The position numbers were made by a program, and so were the translations under genes. 64,000 nucleotides of DNA from Rhizophagus irregularis (Eukaryota > Glomeromycota > Glomeromycetes > Glomerales > Glomeraceae), in NCBI RefSeq assembly GCF_026210795.1, contig NC_089457.1:2852001-2916000 (forward strand). Direction: 5' to 3'. The number at the start of each line of letters is the position of its first letter. Position 1 is the first letter of the stretch. The notes beneath the pieces were generated by a model. That model was not told where the DNA came from. It did not search any database and saw nothing but the letters and a program-made list of their open reading frames with translations. Of this stretch, positions 46,216 to 58,181 are shown piece by piece.

Positions 46216-48249
46216 TTTATTTGTATGTATGGTTATTTTTGTATAGTTATTTTTGTATATAAAAAAAGTGGATTTTTTTGAGTGCGAAAAAGACGCTTTT
46301 ATAGTTTTATGAAATATATTTTCTATGAGATTTTACTCATGTTGAATCATCAATCATAAATAAACAAAGATCTTTTATGACTCAGTATGAACACACCATT
46401 TTTACCAGAATACTTGAGAATTCTCATGCGAACATAAAACGCTTTTATGACTCAGCATGACATATTTGCTATTATAAAAAATTAAATTAACAATAAAAAA
46501 TATAAATTAATAGTTTTAAACTGATAAAAATTGTTAATTATTGAGTAAACTATTATCTATTTATAATTGTCATATTGATGCAACTTTACTATTTTATTAA
46601 TCAGAAATAATAATATCTAATATAAATAAAAATATGGATACTAATAAATATACACATGAAATACATCGTCAATTCGTCATGATGACATTAATATGTTGAT
46701 GACTCAAGTTTAAACCCGATTACAATAAAAATTTTATTGCTGCTGATAAATCCCTTCCGAATGGGTAAATACTAATTATGATTCATATTTTAAACGTATT
46801 AATTATATTCAGTAGTATTTCAATTTTTTTTATTTGATAACCAATAAAATCGATTCTGATTCGATTAATTAACTGCTTGCGTAATAGTGTCTGTTAATTA
46901 ATATACTAATAAATGAATTCCTTGCCATTTTTTTTTTAAAAAACCCTATAATGTAATTACCTATATTTTATAATGTTTTTCAAATTATTATATTATTTAC
47001 AAAAATGACCCTGTAAAAAAAGTCGATCCATTTTTTATATTGCATCTTTTTCCCGCAAAAGGCTTATAATTAATATTAATAACCTTATATCACAGAATCT
47101 ATCAAATTATTTTCATTTTACGTGAATGAATTCAGAAAATGCCCATTTTTTACAGAGTTTTTACAGAAATAATGGATAAAATTTTTTATAGGGTGAAAAA
47201 AATTGATTGACTGATTTTATCTACAAAGTTCAAAATGGATATCATTACTTCAAAATGTCATTCAAATATTCAATATAGGATGAAAAAGGTATATTCTACG
47301 AACTAGACCCATAATTTAAAAATCCAATAATTTTTCGTTAATTCAATAAAAATATTTTTGAATGGTATTCCACACAAACTCAGATCTAATCTTTTATGTG
47401 CATTTTTTTGGGGGTCCTATTATTGAAAGTTCAAAAATCTATAAAATACGTGAATATGATTTGCTTTACATTTATCAAAAAACATTTTTTGAATGGTCCT
47501 TTAATAAATTTTACGGAACATATAGTAAATAAATTTTTATATCTTACGTGAAGTAATAATTTATATTTTATCTGAATACGGTAATAATAATTTACTTCAT
47601 TGATTTTTAAAAATATGAAAAATATGTAATAATTTTATGGATTTTTTATAAATAGGAACACTATTATCAAATTTTTTAACTATTTTATTGACTAATTATA
47701 GTGTAAGAAATTTCAATAAATTTGTTAGAAAATTTTCATTTTTAAATAAACATAATATATATATATATTTTTGGTTTTACTGACTTTAGGTCTTTTTTTT
47801 TCTTTTTTACAAAAAAGAAATTCAGCATGTACTGTTAATCACAAAGTAGTACAAATATCATCAATATTTTCCATTCTTTTTTAATTCTTTCAACAAATTA
47901 AATAAATTAGTTTTTATTAACTTTACACTTAAGAATTCTTGATAAAACTATAATGTGTATTTTTAGTTACAATATTTATTTATAAAAATGTTAAAAATAT
48001 TTATTATAGCGATAAGCATGTCTAAAAATAGTTTATTGTGTTTATTTTAAACTTGTTTGTATAACTGTTACATAACATTCAGATTATACTAAAATTCAAA
48101 TTTATGTTACACTTTAATTTTGCTTTGGGATTTTGAAATTAAAAAAATTTTTTTTCTTTTTAAAAAAAATTTTTTTTCATTTTTCCAATTTTAATAATAA
48201 AATAAAAAAAAAAAGTTTTCATTTTAAACCTTTATAATAAAATTGCATT
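46216..48249. other. Intergenic, upstream of the kinase gene
   Basis: AT-rich, with two similar phrases CTTTTATGACTCAG(T/C)ATGA near 46374 and 46442. The last 130 bp before the kinase start is alternating A and T homopolymer runs, typical of upstream regions in this window. No gene. Confidence 0.45.
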
Positions 48250-50546
48250 ATGTCTACTATTCGACATGAATTAATTAATGCAACAGTTAATAGAGCATAT
48301 TTGTTAATTGATTATAACACTCACACTGACTTGCACAAACGATATGAATTTCAAAAACAATTTATTCTAGCTGATAAACTTCTTACAGATGATGAAAAAA
48401 CTGAAGCAATAAATTATATAACTGAAACTTATGACCTAAATAAAATTCTTAAAAATTCAGGAACAAAAAGAATTTGTGAAAATTGTAATCAAAAATGTTT
48501 AGCAACATTATATTGTGAATATTGTGTTCGAAATTATTTAAAAGCAAATTTTAAAAATTGGACGTCCGGAAATAATGATATTGATAATTTAATACAGAAA
48601 TGTCAATCGGAAGCACTTATGCCAAATAGCGTAGTTGAATGGATTCCATATAATAATCTAAAAAATACTAAATATCTAACAAAAGGTGGATTCTCCGAAA
48701 TTTTTACAGCAAACTGGATTGGTGGAGGATATTATAAATGGAATTCTAATGAACAGCAATTAGAAAGATTTGGAACTATTGCAGTAATACTTAAAAAATT
48801 AGAAAATGTTGAAAATGCAAATCAAAGTTGGTTTGAAGAGGTATATATGATTATATTTTAATTTTTTTTATGAAATTTAGAGTTTTTTTGTATTAGCAAT
48901 GGCATGTTATCATTTAGGCTAAATCACATTTAACTCTATGTAACAAATGGTCAGAAATTGTCATATGCTTTGGTTTAACACAAGATGTATCAAATGGAAA
49001 TTACATGCTTGTAATGAGAAAAATGGATATGGATTTACGAAAATATTTACAACAAAATTATAATCAACTTACATGGAAACAAAAAATTAGAATTGCTTTT
49101 GAAATAATTAATGCACTTTATTTTATTCATCTTGAAAAAGCAATTCATAGAGATTTACACTCTGGAAATATATTATTTTCACAATTTAATGATACATGGT
49201 CTATTAGTGATCTTGGATTTTGCGGGCCTGCTGATAAATCATCAAAAAGTATATATGGAAATCTTCCTTACATAGCACCAGAAGTTATTAATGGAAAAGG
49301 ATATACTTTTGCATCTGATATTTATAGTATTGCAATACTTATGTGGGAAATTTCATCTGGATATTCACCATTTATTGATTATAAGCATGATGATTATAAT
49401 CTTGCAATGGATATAATTAATGGCATGAGACCAGAAATTATGTCAGATATTCCTTTAGAATATAAAAATTTAATGGTACAATGTTGGGATGCTGATCCAC
49501 TAAAAAGACTTGATATACAATCTCTTCAGAAAAAAATAAGTGAAATTCATCTATCATATCAAAATATGCCAGATGAATTTTTCCAGCCAAAAGCAGTGAA
49601 TAATTTTGAAATAAAAACTAGTACAAATCATATAAGCAGCAGATTATTTACAAGCAAAGTTCATCAATTTGAAAATTTACCCGAACCAAAAAATGCAACA
49701 GAAGGTATTATTTATTAAGTTTTTTGTTTATTGATTAAGGTATGATGACGTTACTAATTTTTTTTAATTTAAATGATTATACTCGTTATAGAAGAACAAG
49801 AAGGTTAACTTTTTATATTGCTATTTTATTAACTATTATAATAATTTATAACCTATTTTTCTTATTTTTTTAAATAGCATTTCATAGTAAAACATATGAT
49901 TTTAGTATTCCTGATAATAGTAGGTATTTATTGTGTATTTCATTTGATGAAATATTTATTAATAAATTTTCGTTTTTTAGTTGAAGATTTTAATAATTCA
50001 AACGATCAGAAGATTAATAAAACATCAAAAATAAATAGTATTTTTGAAGGTAATTTATTTATACAGTATATTCAGATTTTTGAAATAATGATACAAATTT
50101 ATCTCAATTTTAGGTGATAGTAAAAGGTTATCTAAAGTATTTGAAGGGTTACAAATAAGTTCAAAAAATGGTAAGTAATACTATTCTAAATTTTAATCGT
50201 ATATTAAGCAATATTTATTATAATCTTACTTATTTATTTAAAAATTTAGACATTCCAATTGATTATAAGAATGAAACAACGCAACAAATGAAAGGATCAG
50301 TTAATGACAAGTAAAATTTTTTTGCTATAAATTTTTCATTTTATTTTTGCAATGTTTAAATTAAAAACTTTTGTTCTTTTATAGATGATGATGAAATACA
50401 TAATAATCCAAATCTTCATTCAGAAGATCAAGATGATTTTGAGATTCCCGATAGTTAGTTTCTTTAATATATTTATATTTTTCTTAATATTGTATAAACA
50501 ATATCTTTTATTTATATGTATTCTTTTTTTTTTAGATGGATTTTAA
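48250..50546 (+). CDS. Protein kinase with N-terminal Cys cluster and mini-exon tail
   Basis: Exon 1 is 48250-48840 and exon 2 is 48918-49704, then small exons 49792-49803 (12 nt), 49878-49919, 49981-50049, 50114-50170, 50250-50310, 50385-50453 and 50536-50546, nearly all phase 1. Residues 76-92 hold CENCNQKCLATLYCEYC, a possible zinc-binding cluster. The kinase domain covers about 140-430: KGGFSE loop, Lys182 (AVILKK), catalytic HRDLHSGN (Asp276), D295-L-G and APEV, so it should be active. The tail repeats acidic exons with DFSIPDN and DFEIPDN. After exon 7 the phase is one base off, so translation may end at TAA 50312-50314 (540 residues) or, if spliced otherwise, at 50544-50546 (about 565). 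The target is unknown. Confidence 0.85.
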
Positions 50547-50831
50547 AATAACAAACGATATTGGAAATTTTATTTTGAATTATTTAAACACTAAAACTAG
50601 AGTAGTAAAATATTTTACGCGTTTCTTAGTTTGTAATTTAAATAATTTTTTTTTATTTACTATATATTATCAATAAATTTAAAACTCTCATCACTGATGA
50701 TTTTATATTGCTTTTTGACATCCATTTTTCCAAAGTTGTGATAAGCTGAATAACTTATAAATCTAACCAGTTGAAAACCGCAGTTTTAAAGTCGTTGGCA
50801 TATAATCTTTAACATCCTTTTACAAATCTAG

Positions 50832-50963
50832 ATTGCCGGCTCAGGCGTAGATCGTCGTGGAATTCTAGTGGATTATTTTCTGCAATTAAACGCTCCGGAT
50901 GATCGGCAATCAGGAATTCGGCTCCGTTTTTGGATAACTACTGATAATGCCAGAATTACCTAG
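50832..50963 (+). other. Orphan protein-like stretch
   Basis: One frame is open and of normal composition (IAGSGVDRRGILVDYFLQLN then APDDRQSG...) to a TAG, in a GC-richer patch (CGCTCCGGATGATCGG). There is no start codon or splice context. It may be an exon or a mobile-element fragment. Not recognised. Confidence 0.2.
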
Positions 50964-53900
50964 TGAATTATTAATTGTGGGGCGCAGTATTATATTTAGT
51001 TTAAGTGTACAAAATTTCAAAGTATTAATTGTGGAATGTTATCCGTAATACTGTAAAACTATTCTTGTGTTCTTATTTATTTTTAGATTTGAGTATGTGA
51101 ATTAGGATCGTAGCACTATTATAATAAGAAATGGGATTAGAGATCAATTTTTGGGAATTTTTCGAAGTTAATATTTATCAAAATAGAAACCTATATTTTT
51201 GAAAAAGTACTTTTGTGAAGAAAAAGGTTTCCTAAAATCAAAACCCGTTTGCATGAAAATTGGAGATTTCAAAAAGGGAAAACCAAAATATTTTTATGAA
51301 CTTTTAAATTATTTTAATGATTATAAAAGGCAAGAAGATTATTTGACTTAGAAAAATGGGGGATTTTTAGAATTCTATTTTTGATAATTTTTAGTATTAC
51401 GTTATTATTAAACCAAGCATTATATTATATTGTATTATTATATTCGTGGAACTTTACGTTATTAATAAAACATCATTTTGTTAAGACTGTGTTGGCAACG
51501 TAGTTTACTACGGGCGTAGGTCTTACACTATACCATTATAACAATTTCGGCTACGGTTTAACTATTGCTATGTAAACCATTAGTCAATATAGCTTAAAAA
51601 ATGGAATCAAGTAACAATATAAATAGTTAAAATTTTGGATATACTGTACATTATCATTATGTCTTTGCGGCTACGCTACTCATATTCATGTGCAAAAGTT
51701 TTTGGCGTTTCTTGAGAGCTTCTCTATTTATTTTTAAAAATTTTGTATACTGACGATGATAGCTCAAAAGTGGCTGATTTGATTAATTTGTATTATAAAT
51801 TGAACATTCAATGATATGTCTAATATATTCAGTTATTCACCAAATTGTGTGTTGTATGATTATTTATTACGTGTTCAATGTTTAACTCCGTTTCATGTGA
51901 CCTATTCTTTTGCTGTGCCTCCTTAAACCAATTTCGAAATCAATATTAGTTGCGATATATGGTTCAATTCTTTAAGGCAAGTAAAAAAAGAATTAATTAC
52001 GCGTAATATTTAATAATATTGAAGTAGTACATTTCGCTTTATAATAAATTTAATTTGTATAATATGATCGAATATTCATAACTTTTTAACAGAAATTATC
52101 CATTCTTTATGGCAAGGCTTATCTGTAACATCAGTTAAAGGTTACATCTGATTAAGATAGAAGATAGATATAGGTGGAGTGGTGTGATTCACCCATTGTC
52201 ACATGGTGCTATGACTTATGACATTGTTTGCGTACCTACTATATACTGTATATAGTTAAGACTAACTGTATAAATAAATGTGATTTATTCGTAATAGAAA
52301 CTTTCAAGAACTTAAAAATAATTTAATATTTATAAATATTTTAACACAATTGTGTTAATTTACCAAAAATGGTCCTAATTTGCTGCAGTGTGTGTGTCGT
52401 CGAGAACAAATTAACCTGTGATTACATATTATGCAATACATATCTGATATATCTGTTTCGTGTGTATATAAATTGTGAATAAAAAATTTTAATTATATTT
52501 ATTGATTAAATTTCCAATTCATTAAAGATCATATAAAATATGGTATTTTATCGACGAGCCGCCAATGCAAAATAGATTTTTACCTTTTCTTTAATGATTA
52601 TCAAAGATTTATAATAGCAAAGTTATTATTATTACGTGATGATGAAAATAAATAAATAAATATATTTAAAGTGTTCATTAAGGCAATTCCACATGTTAGA
52701 ACTTTCAAGTCATACTTCAAATAAATTATCAAAAAAATAAAATTAGTAGGGAATTTTTTTGGTCATATTTTCCATATTTTATTATACTGTATATGTACTA
52801 TATATACGTGTAAATAATTCTTGTTTAATGCACTTTCGTAAGATAAAATTTGGCTAAAAAAACGGATAATAAAACAGTTAACTATGAAGCGTGATGCTCA
52901 GATGACAAATTTATTCAAATTCAGGACGATAATCAATTTGAAAATAACCATGTAGATCATTCCTTTTTTTGATAATTCCTACTAAAATTTTGTCGCTTTT
53001 TTTTTAAATATTGGCTGGAATTATCATGATTACGGCCCTGAAAATGTACGTATATCTAATAGTAAAAATATTTTTTTGCCATACCTTATCCAATATACCC
53101 TATTAAGGTAGATAAATATTTTATAAACTAACTCTATCGGTATATGTGTATGTTACTATAAGTGAAAGATCCGGCGAGGAAGAGAGATAAATTTGAGCGA
53201 AATCCAATTATCATCTTTTTAATTAATAGAAATATTTTCTGGAAGCATATTAATACTGTAAGTCACTCGTTAATTGTAGTGAATAGCAAGTGAACAAGTC
53301 ATGTATACATTATTTCATAAAATGAATATACCTATTTATTTTTGTCTTCGTCTTTTAATATTAAGAATTGCACTAAAATTTTTGAAACTGCTGGTGAATT
53401 CTTAAAATATGAATAAGAGCCAAATACTTTTAGTAGTTTCACAGTAATTTTCATATTGTGTTTTATACCAAATAATTCCATACATGATATCGTAACATTT
53501 CGGAATTGTTAGCAAATTAAATTAATAATTTTGTTCTTAATTTTAATTTACTGTATATACTGTACCTTTGTTGACTTGAACAGCGTTAAAACTTAGCCTT
53601 ATTTAATTACAACTAAATTATATCTTGATTATATTGAGAATATCTTCTTATATGACATATTAAATCAAACTTTGTCTTTATTTACAGAAATTAAGCATGA
53701 ATATTTCCTTTGTTTGAACGAATTAAAATTTATGAAATCACTGTTTGAAATAACAAAAAATGACACAACCAAATTCAACATAATATGAATACATTATATT
53801 TTTCATGTAATTAAGATTTTATTATGAATAATGAAATAAGTATTCGTAACTCGTAAGAACGATCCTCGTACAAAAAAAAACAAGATATTGTAATTATATA

Positions 53901-54213
53901 AATTATTTTCCGTATTTGTGGATATCCGTCGGACGGTTGAACGAATAGTTAAAATATTGACGGATTTTATTTTTAGAGTATCATCCGTTTTAATAATACA
54001 TATAATAGTAAAAAGAGTAGCAATATCAGATATATATACTGTATATTTTAATATTAAGTACATTTATTTATTTATTTTTTTTTATCTTTTTGTTTTTTTT
54101 CTTAAAAAAAAAAAAAAAAATTATTGGATATTTAATAAATAATAACGAAAGTGAAAAATTCAAAAATAAAAAAAAAAATTTTTTTTTTTTTAAATACATA
54201 AAAATAAATTTGA
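50964..54213. other. Intergenic, no gene recognised
   Basis: AT-rich, with a GC-richer patch near 51485-51570 (ACGTAGTTTACTACGGGCGT) and a 32-residue open stretch at about 51253-51350 (IGDFKKGKPKYFYELLNYF) ending in TAG. The last 150 bp before the next gene is homopolymer A/T. Nothing firm. Confidence 0.4.
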
Positions 54214-55232
54214 TTATTTATCTTCTTTTTTATCCTCTTTATCAAACTTATTAAATTTATCCTCTTTACTATAAACTTCTTCAATTTGATCATAATCTTT
54301 ATCAACTTTAGGTTTCTTTTCAGAAGGTAAACCGAGTAAAATTATAAGAAAGAACATAATATAAATAGTAAATGACCATACACAAATTATATTTGCTGCT
54401 CTTATTTGACATGCTAAACGTATTGTTGATGATTTATAATTATAATTTTCTGGACAAAAAAATGGTATCTCTCCTAATTCATTTCTAGTTGATATTGTAT
54501 ATATAACTATTATTTATTTTATCATATAAAAAAATTAGTAAAAATGTTTTCAATTTTTTATATATTATATTATAAAATTGAATTATTACCTAAAACGGAT
54601 ATCCAAATAAATGGTAAGAAACAACTTTATTATTATTAAAAAATAAAAAATAAATTAAATTAAATTAAATTATTTCAGTTAATAAATTTGATCAATTAAA
54701 TAAAGAATTTTGAATTAAAAGAATTCACCTTAATGATTTAGCAGAATTTTCTGCCATATTATTGAATCCACGAGAAATACATATAGTACAACAAAATAAT
54801 ACGACTAAAATAAATAAATATAAATTAATATGATTTGTATATAAAAATAATCATACATTTAAAGGATTTATACTTGCCAACCATTAAAAATGAATAACTC
54901 AAGTATCTAAAAAAGATAATTGATTTTTTTTTAAAAAAAAATTAATAATAATAAAAAGAATTGACAATGAATGATAATGAATTTCGACCAACTTACGCGT
55001 ATTCTATATCATATAACTTTAATTCACCATTAGTGTGATTAAAAATTATAATTTTTGCGATATCTATTTTTTTTTAAAAAAAAGAAAAGAAAATTTAAAA
55101 CACTACTTCTTAAAAAAACGATGTATTGGGAAATGAAATTTTACCTAACGCTGGACAAACTAAAATTAATAAAGCAAGAGGAATGCTCAAACATCCTATA
55201 ACACACTTTCTAAAATTTTTATATAAAGACAT
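54214..55232 (-). CDS. Small membrane protein with about four TM segments
   Basis: Six exons inferred from splice sites: 55232-55145, 55063-54997, 54906-54874, 54804-54729, 54624-54590, 54506-54214, about 196 residues. Start MSLYKNFRKC is followed by TM1 (CLSIPLALLILVCPAL). Further hydrophobic stretches lie in exons 3-4 (SYSFLMVG, VLFCCTICI) and exon 5 into 6 (FLPFIWISVLVIYTI). After a loop with two Cys comes the last TM (CVWSFTIYIMFFLIILLGL) and a highly charged tail (KVDKDYDQIEEVYSKEDKF). Exons 1 to 3 and 4 to 6 join in frame, but the exon 3/4 junction (GGCAA|GTATAA) is off by one base. A MARVEL-like four-TM organisation is possible; the function is unknown. Confidence 0.6.
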
Positions 55233-55269
55233 AATTTTGTAAAATGTGACGAAAAAAAAAAATTAATTT

Positions 55270-55574
55270 TATTTTAAAAAAAAATAAACGGTGTGATTCG
55301 TGTGATTCATATTTTTCGCCACTCAAGGGTAATCAGGATTGTAACCGGTAAGAGGTTTACACCGCCACATAATCTTTCGGGCCGGGCCAGGGTTATGTGA
55401 TACTATATTTTACTAGTCAAAATGTGGATCAACCGGATATCTTTTCACCCCATTAGCCTGATCGGCAAAGGATATAACCTTATCCATCGTGTCTCAAATG
55501 CATAGGTTATATCCTCTATGGAAACCACGGTTTTTATTGGCCAATATTAAGCAGTGATCATGTGACCTTATCAA
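55270..55574. other. Intergenic with an 11-bp inverted repeat
   Basis: Perfect arms GGATATAACCT (55470-55480) and AGGTTATATCC (55504-55514) enclose a 23-nt loop. GTGTGATTC is duplicated near 55291-55309. The stretch is of more balanced composition than its surroundings and lies between the membrane-protein start and the minisatellite; it may be the gene's upstream region. Confidence 0.45.
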
Positions 55575-57720
55575 CGCGGACATTTTTGCCCTCAATATTT
55601 TGAGGACATTTTTGTCCTCGAAATAATTTTGTCCTCACAACTATGAGGACATGATTTTTGTCCTCGCAACTATATGAGGACATGATTTTTGTCCTCGCAA
55701 CTTTGAGGACATTTTTGTCCTTACAACTATAAGGACATGATTTTTGTCCTCGCAACTATGAGGCATGATTTTTGTGCTCGCAATTATGAGGACATGATTT
55801 TTGTGCTCGCAACTATGAGGACATGATATTTGTCCTTGCAACTATGAGGACATGATATTTGTCCTTGCAACTATGAGGACATGATTTTTGTCCTCGCAAC
55901 TATATGAGGACATGATTTTTGTCCTCGCAACTTTGAGGACATTTTTGTCCTTACAACTATAAGGACATGATTTTTGTCCTCGCAACTATGAGGCATGATT
56001 TTTGTGCTCGCAATTATGAGGACATGATTTTTGTGCTCGCAACTATGAGGACATGATATTTGTCCTTGCAACTATGAGGACATGATATTTGTCCTTGCAA
56101 CTATGAGGACATGATTTTTGTCCTCGCAACTATATGAGGACATGATTTTTGTCCTCGCAACTTTGAGGACATTTTTGTCCTTACAACTATAAGGACATGA
56201 TTTTTGTCCTCGCAACTATGAGGACATGATTTTTGTCCTCGCAACTATGAGGACATGATTTTTGTCCTCGCAACTATGAGGACATGATTTTTGTCCTCGC
56301 AACTATGAGGACATGATATTTGTCCTCGCAACTTTGAGGACATTTTTGTCCTTACAACTATAAGGACATGATTTTTGTCCTCGCAACTATGAGGACATGA
56401 TTTTTGTCCTCGCAACTATGAGGACATGATTTTTGTCCTCGCAACTATGAGGACATGATATTTGTCCTTGCAACTATGAGGACATGATTTTTGTCCTCGC
56501 AACTATGAGGACATGATTTTTGTCCTCGCAACTATATGAGGACATGATTTTTGTCCTCGCAACTTTGAGGACATTTTTGTCCTTACAACTATAAGGACAT
56601 GATTTTTGTCCTCGCAACTATGAGGACATGATTTTTGTCCTCGCAACTATGAGGACATGATATTTGTCCTTGCAACTATGAGGACATGATTTTTGTCCTC
56701 GCAACTATGAGGACATGATATTTGTCCTTGCAACTATGAGGACATGATTTTTGTCCTCGCAACTTTGAGGACATTTTTGTCCTTACAACTATAAGGACAT
56801 GATTTTTGTCCTCGCAACTATGAGGCATGATTTTTGTGCTCGCAACTATGAGGACATGATTTTTGTGCTCGCAACTATGAGGACATGATATTTGTCCTTG
56901 CAACTATGAGGACATGATTTTTGTCCTCGCAACTATATGAGGACATGATTTGTCCTTACAACTATAAGGACATGATTTTTGTCCTCGCAACTATGAGGAC
57001 ATGATATTTGTCCTTGCAACTATGAGGACATGATTTTTGTCCTCGCAACTTTGAGGACATTTTTGTCCTTACAACTATAAGGACATGATTTTTGTCCTCA
57101 TAAGTCACAACTATGAGACATTATTAATTTTTTGTCCATGTAATTTAAGGACATTTTTGTCCTCATAATTTGAGGACATTATTGTTCTTGTAATTTGAGA
57201 ACATTCCTGTTCTTGGAACTTGATGACATTTTGTCCTCATAATTTTGAGGACATTGTTGTTCTCGTAAATTAAGGATATTTTGTCCTCATTTTGAGGACA
57301 TTTTTGTCCTCAAAATCTTGATATTTTCATCCTCATAAATTTGAGGACATTTTGTCCTCATTATTTTGAGAACATTTTTGTCCTCATATTTTTGTCCTTG
57401 TGACTTTGAGAACATTTTATTCTTGTAAATTTGAAGATATTTTTGTCCTCAAAATCTTGTTTCTTAACATTTTTGTCCTTATAAATTTGAAGATATTATT
57501 AACCTCGCAACTTTGAGGACATTTTTGTCCTCACAATTATGAGGACATTTTTGTTCTTGTAACTGTAAATATTGTTAATTTTTTGTCCTCGTAATTTTAA
57601 GGACATTTTTGTCCTTATAATTTTGAGGACATTGTTATCCTCATAATTTTGAGAACATTTTTGTTCTCATATTTTTGTTCTTGTAACTTTGAGGACATTC
57701 TTGTCCTCATAATTTGTATA
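55575..57720. repeat. Large palindromic minisatellite, 29-bp unit
   Basis: The unit GAGGACATGATTTTTGTCCT then CGCAACTAT (29 bp) recurs for about 2.1 kb. Every unit holds the inverted pair GAGGACA/TGTCCTC, so each can form a hairpin. A higher-order copy of 230 bp (55641-55870) is repeated exactly next to itself (55871-56100) and partly thereafter. From about 57115 to 57720 units are diverged (TTTGTCCTCATAATTTGAGG). Minus-strand frames of 65-75 codons across it are repeat artefacts. Confidence 0.95.
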
Positions 57721-57788
57721 TTTTGTTAATTATTATATAATGTAATTTTTTTTATATTTTAATTAATATATTATATACTATAGTATTA

Positions 57789-58178
57789 CCCTATGAAAAA
57801 AAATTTCTTTAAAATATACTTAAAATGTACTTAAATATTTTAAAATATATCTAAAATGTACTTAAAATTTTTAAATGTACTTATAATATACTTAAAATTG
57901 CAATTTTAAGTATATTTAAAGTATAAAATTTTATACTTAAATTACATTTAAAATATACTTAATTGCAATTTAAATATAATTTAAGTATAATTTAAGTGCA
58001 AAATTTTATACTTTAAATATACTTAAAATTGCAATTTTAAGTATATTTTAAGTATATTTTAAAATTGTTAAGTATATTTTAGGTATATTTTAAAATATAT
58101 AAGTATATTTTAAGTATATTTTAAAAAAATACATAAGTATATTTTAAGTACATTTTAAAGAATTTTTTTTTTATAGGG
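57789..58178. mobile_element. 390-bp AT-rich MITE, near-complete palindrome
   Basis: Termini CCCTATGAAAAAAAATTTCT, TTAAAATATACTTAAAATGT and their inverted copy at the right (ACATTTTAAAGAATTTTTTT, TTTATAGGG). TTA flanks both ends (57786-57788 and 58179-58181). The interior is built of AAGTATATTTTAAG-type steps in both orientations, with CTTAAAATTGCAATTTTAAG centres. It shares the CCCTAT(A/G)AAAA terminus with the MITE at 31769. It lies at the boundary between the minisatellite region and the AT-rich array. Confidence 0.85.
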
Positions 58179-58181
58179 TTA

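Noticed and set aside
55558-56903. Several similar minus-strand frames of 65-75 codons
   Set aside because: They are translations of the 29-bp minisatellite; identical peptides 230 bp apart only reflect the higher-order repeat.
55575-57720. CRISPR-like array
   Set aside because: Units are contiguous 29-mers without unique spacers, in a eukaryotic context with no cas genes.
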